In this document: in pieces, positions 62,941-64,000 of the stretch | Layout of the letters: every line of letters starts with the position of its first letter | How positions within the stretch are numbered: the stretch's first letter is position 1 | NCBI GenBank assembly: GCA_937980645.1 | Contig: CALJPQ010000013.1 | Coordinates: forward strand, 62,001 to 126,000 | From: an uncultured Saprospiraceae bacterium | GTDB lineage: Bacteria > Bacteroidota > Bacteroidia > Chitinophagales > Saprospiraceae | DNA: 64,000 nt | Direction: 5' to 3' | Position numbers and translations under genes: made by a program | The notes under the pieces: model-generated | Database searches by the model: none | Seen by the model: only the letters and a program-made list of their open reading frames with translations | Told to the model about the DNA's origin: nothing

Positions 62941-63543
62941 CTAATCCTCTAGCAGCCAGTCATTAACGACCTCTCGCACCTCTGCTGGTTGTAGATTGCC
63001 CAGCGCTCCTTCGCCTATGCGCAGCGGCCCAATCTGCACACGTACCAATCGCAGCACGGGATACCCTACGGCTGCGCACATTCGGCGCACCTGGCGGTTT
63101 TTGCCCTCGGTGAGCGCGATCTCCACCCACCGGTCGGGCACGCTTTTTCGGAAGCGAATGGGCGGCTCGCGGGGGGGCAACTCAGGCGGTCTCTCCAGTA
63201 AGCGCACGCGCGCGGGGCGGGTGTGATAGGGCTTTCCGTGGATGCGGATGACGACGCCCTGGCAGAGAGCTTGCAGGGCTTCTTCGGTCGGAATGCCTTC
63301 CACCTGGGCCCAATAGACGCGCTTGTGGCCGCCTTCGGGCCGCAGCAGGCGCGCGTTAAGGCGGGGGTCGTTGGTCAGCAGGAGCAGGCCTTCGCTGTCA
63401 GCGTCTAAACGCCCGACGGGATAGACGTCTTTGGGCAGATGGGCACCCAACTCTGCCAGCGTGCGCTGCCCAGGCTGGTCGGGTGTGAACTGGCTGAGCA
63501 TGCCGTAAGGCTTGTAGGCGACATAGTAGCGGTAAACGGGCAT
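62941..63543 (-). CDS. Pseudouridine synthase, RsuA/RluE type
   Basis: 200 residues. It isomerises uridine in rRNA. The catalytic aspartate is D47 in GRLDADSEGLLLLTND; TEGKNRQVRRMCAAVGYPVL is the other family motif. Missing the S4 domain, it is like RluE and other short forms. The ATG at 63541-63543 was preferred to a GTG six codons upstream. A short G/C-rich hairpin plus T-run (62918-62956, bottom strand) might terminate it. It is separated from the tsaB gene by about 55 bases. Confidence 0.9.
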   Translation of the reverse strand: MPVYRYYVAYKPYGMLSQFTPDQPGQRTLAELGAHLPKDVYPVGRLDADSEGLLLLTNDPRLNARLLRPEGGHKRVYWAQVEGIPTEEALQALCQGVVIRIHGKPYHTRPARVRLLERPPELPPREPPIRFRKSVPDRWVEIALTEGKNRQVRRMCAAVGYPVLRLVRVQIGPLRIGEGALGNLQPAEVREVVNDWLLED

Positions 63544-63597
63544 GGACGTCTTTTTTAGCACAGAGGCATTCGCAAAGGCACGAAGATGGTCTCGACG

Positions 63598-64000
63598 TTA
63601 TTGACCCGATAGCAGCGCCTTTTTGGGCGTTGTAATGTTGGGCGGTTTCATGTAGAAAGGCTCGTAGTAGGCGAGGTCTTCCCAGGCGCGGCTTTGGTAG
63701 CGTTGTTCGGCTAAATGAGCCAAGTAGGCGGCCGAGCAGGCGGCTATGGGGCTTTTTTGCAGGTGATTATCTAGCGTTTCGGGTGGTATTTTGCCGCAGC
63801 CGTTGCCTGCACACACCCACAGGGCGTCAGGAGGTGTTTGGGGCGCCAGAGCGTGCAGGTGTTGGGGCCATTGTTCGTCCAGTATCAAGGGCTGGGCCGG
63901 GCACAGGGGCTGGAGTTTTTCATCGAAAATAGCCATCCACACCTCCTGCCGGCGAGCGTCGAGCATGGGCACGTAGCGCGCGGGAAGGTCGGCGGAAGCG
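63598..64000 (-). CDS. tsaB: tRNA threonylcarbamoyladenosine biosynthesis protein TsaB, C-terminal part (partial)
   Basis: The frame is open to the right edge (about 133 residues visible, beginning ASADLPARYVPMLDARRQEV). The PMLDARRQEVWMAIFD segment and the C-terminal YYEPFYMKPPNITTPKK are characteristic of TsaB, the scaffolding partner of TsaD in t6A synthesis. The start and N-terminal half lie beyond the window. Together with the tsaC-like gene at 35383 it indicates a full t6A pathway. Confidence 0.85.
   Translation of the reverse strand, partial: ASADLPARYVPMLDARRQEVWMAIFDEKLQPLCPAQPLILDEQWPQHLHALAPQTPPDALWVCAGNGCGKIPPETLDNHLQKSPIAACSAAYLAHLAEQRYQSRAWEDLAYYEPFYMKPPNITTPKKALLSGQ

Noticed and set aside
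62918..62956. Terminator after the pseudouridine synthase gene
   Set aside because: The stem is only about five pairs and overlaps the stop codon; noted as possible in the gene entry but not called.

Overview
The window is a 64 kb piece of a Bacteroidota chromosome, roughly 55-60% G+C by eye, most like the Saprospirales/Chitinophagales part of the phylum. The evidence is as follows. Four large exported proteins end in or resemble type IX secretion (T9SS) sorting domains. Genes typical of the phylum are present: the GWxTD protein, DUF3098 next to FtsX and UppP, a MoxR-DUF58 Bat-type cluster, PafA-type phosphatase and Haem_bd protein. Many genes carry the Bacteroidota -7 promoter box TAnnTTTG close to the start codon. 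No phage, CRISPR array, rRNA or intact insertion sequence was seen. There is one tRNA gene, tRNA-Leu(TAG).

Layout. 1-4.7 kb: a Bat-type aerotolerance cluster (moxR, DUF58, a partial exported protein) diverges from an SPFH / Arc-like RHH / DUF1648 trio. A GNAT acetyltransferase follows. 4.8-10.5 kb: a T9SS type B adhesin-like protein, an exported Trp-rich repeat protein, a MacB-type permease and dUTPase. 10.4-14.8 kb: a large TPR glycosyltransferase-like membrane protein, an ECF sigma factor with a tiny membrane partner, and an AAA_14/DUF4143 ATPase with two palindromes upstream. 15-17.3 kb: diaminopimelate decarboxylase and a frameshifted Rpn/PD-(D/E)XK gene. 17.4-22.5 kb: ychF, a two-gene Fe-S oxidoreductase unit with a small companion gene, a phosphoribosyltransferase and a haem-binding protein. 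22.9-27.6 kb: an LpxH-like phosphoesterase, then tRNA-Leu, tig, clpP and clpX. 27.7-35 kb: bifunctional Rel/SpoT, an S24/LexA-like regulator, lspA, a TMTC-like membrane protein and an MFS transporter. 35-43.3 kb: tsaC/Sua5, folE, LpxH-like, GWxTD protein and a gingipain-like C25 protease. 43.4-50.1 kb: secreted esterase, ung, uppP, DUF3098, ftsX and a fused 2-oxoacid dehydrogenase E1. 50.2-58 kb: an M16 peptidase homologue without the zinc motif, yajC, a barrel-like protein, UvrD/PcrA helicase and PafA-type phosphatase. 58-64 kb: a 1548-residue protein with two DUF4394 and six CHRD domains, an RluE-type pseudouridine synthase, and the C-terminal part of tsaB at the edge.

Most of the content is housekeeping: protein quality control (tig-clpPX), stringent response, envelope assembly (two LpxH-like enzymes, LspA, UppP, YajC, FtsX), tRNA t6A synthesis (tsaC, tsaB) and repair (ung, dut, uvrD). 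Interspersed are secreted T9SS cargo genes. I did not find a clear new multi-gene defence or metabolic system. The points most worth a second look are small: a self-cleaving-type S24 regulator with an inverted-repeat candidate operator, a 22-residue Trp repeat protein, three kinds of intergenic palindromic repeat, a one-base frameshift in the Rpn gene, and the M16 homologue without its zinc motif.
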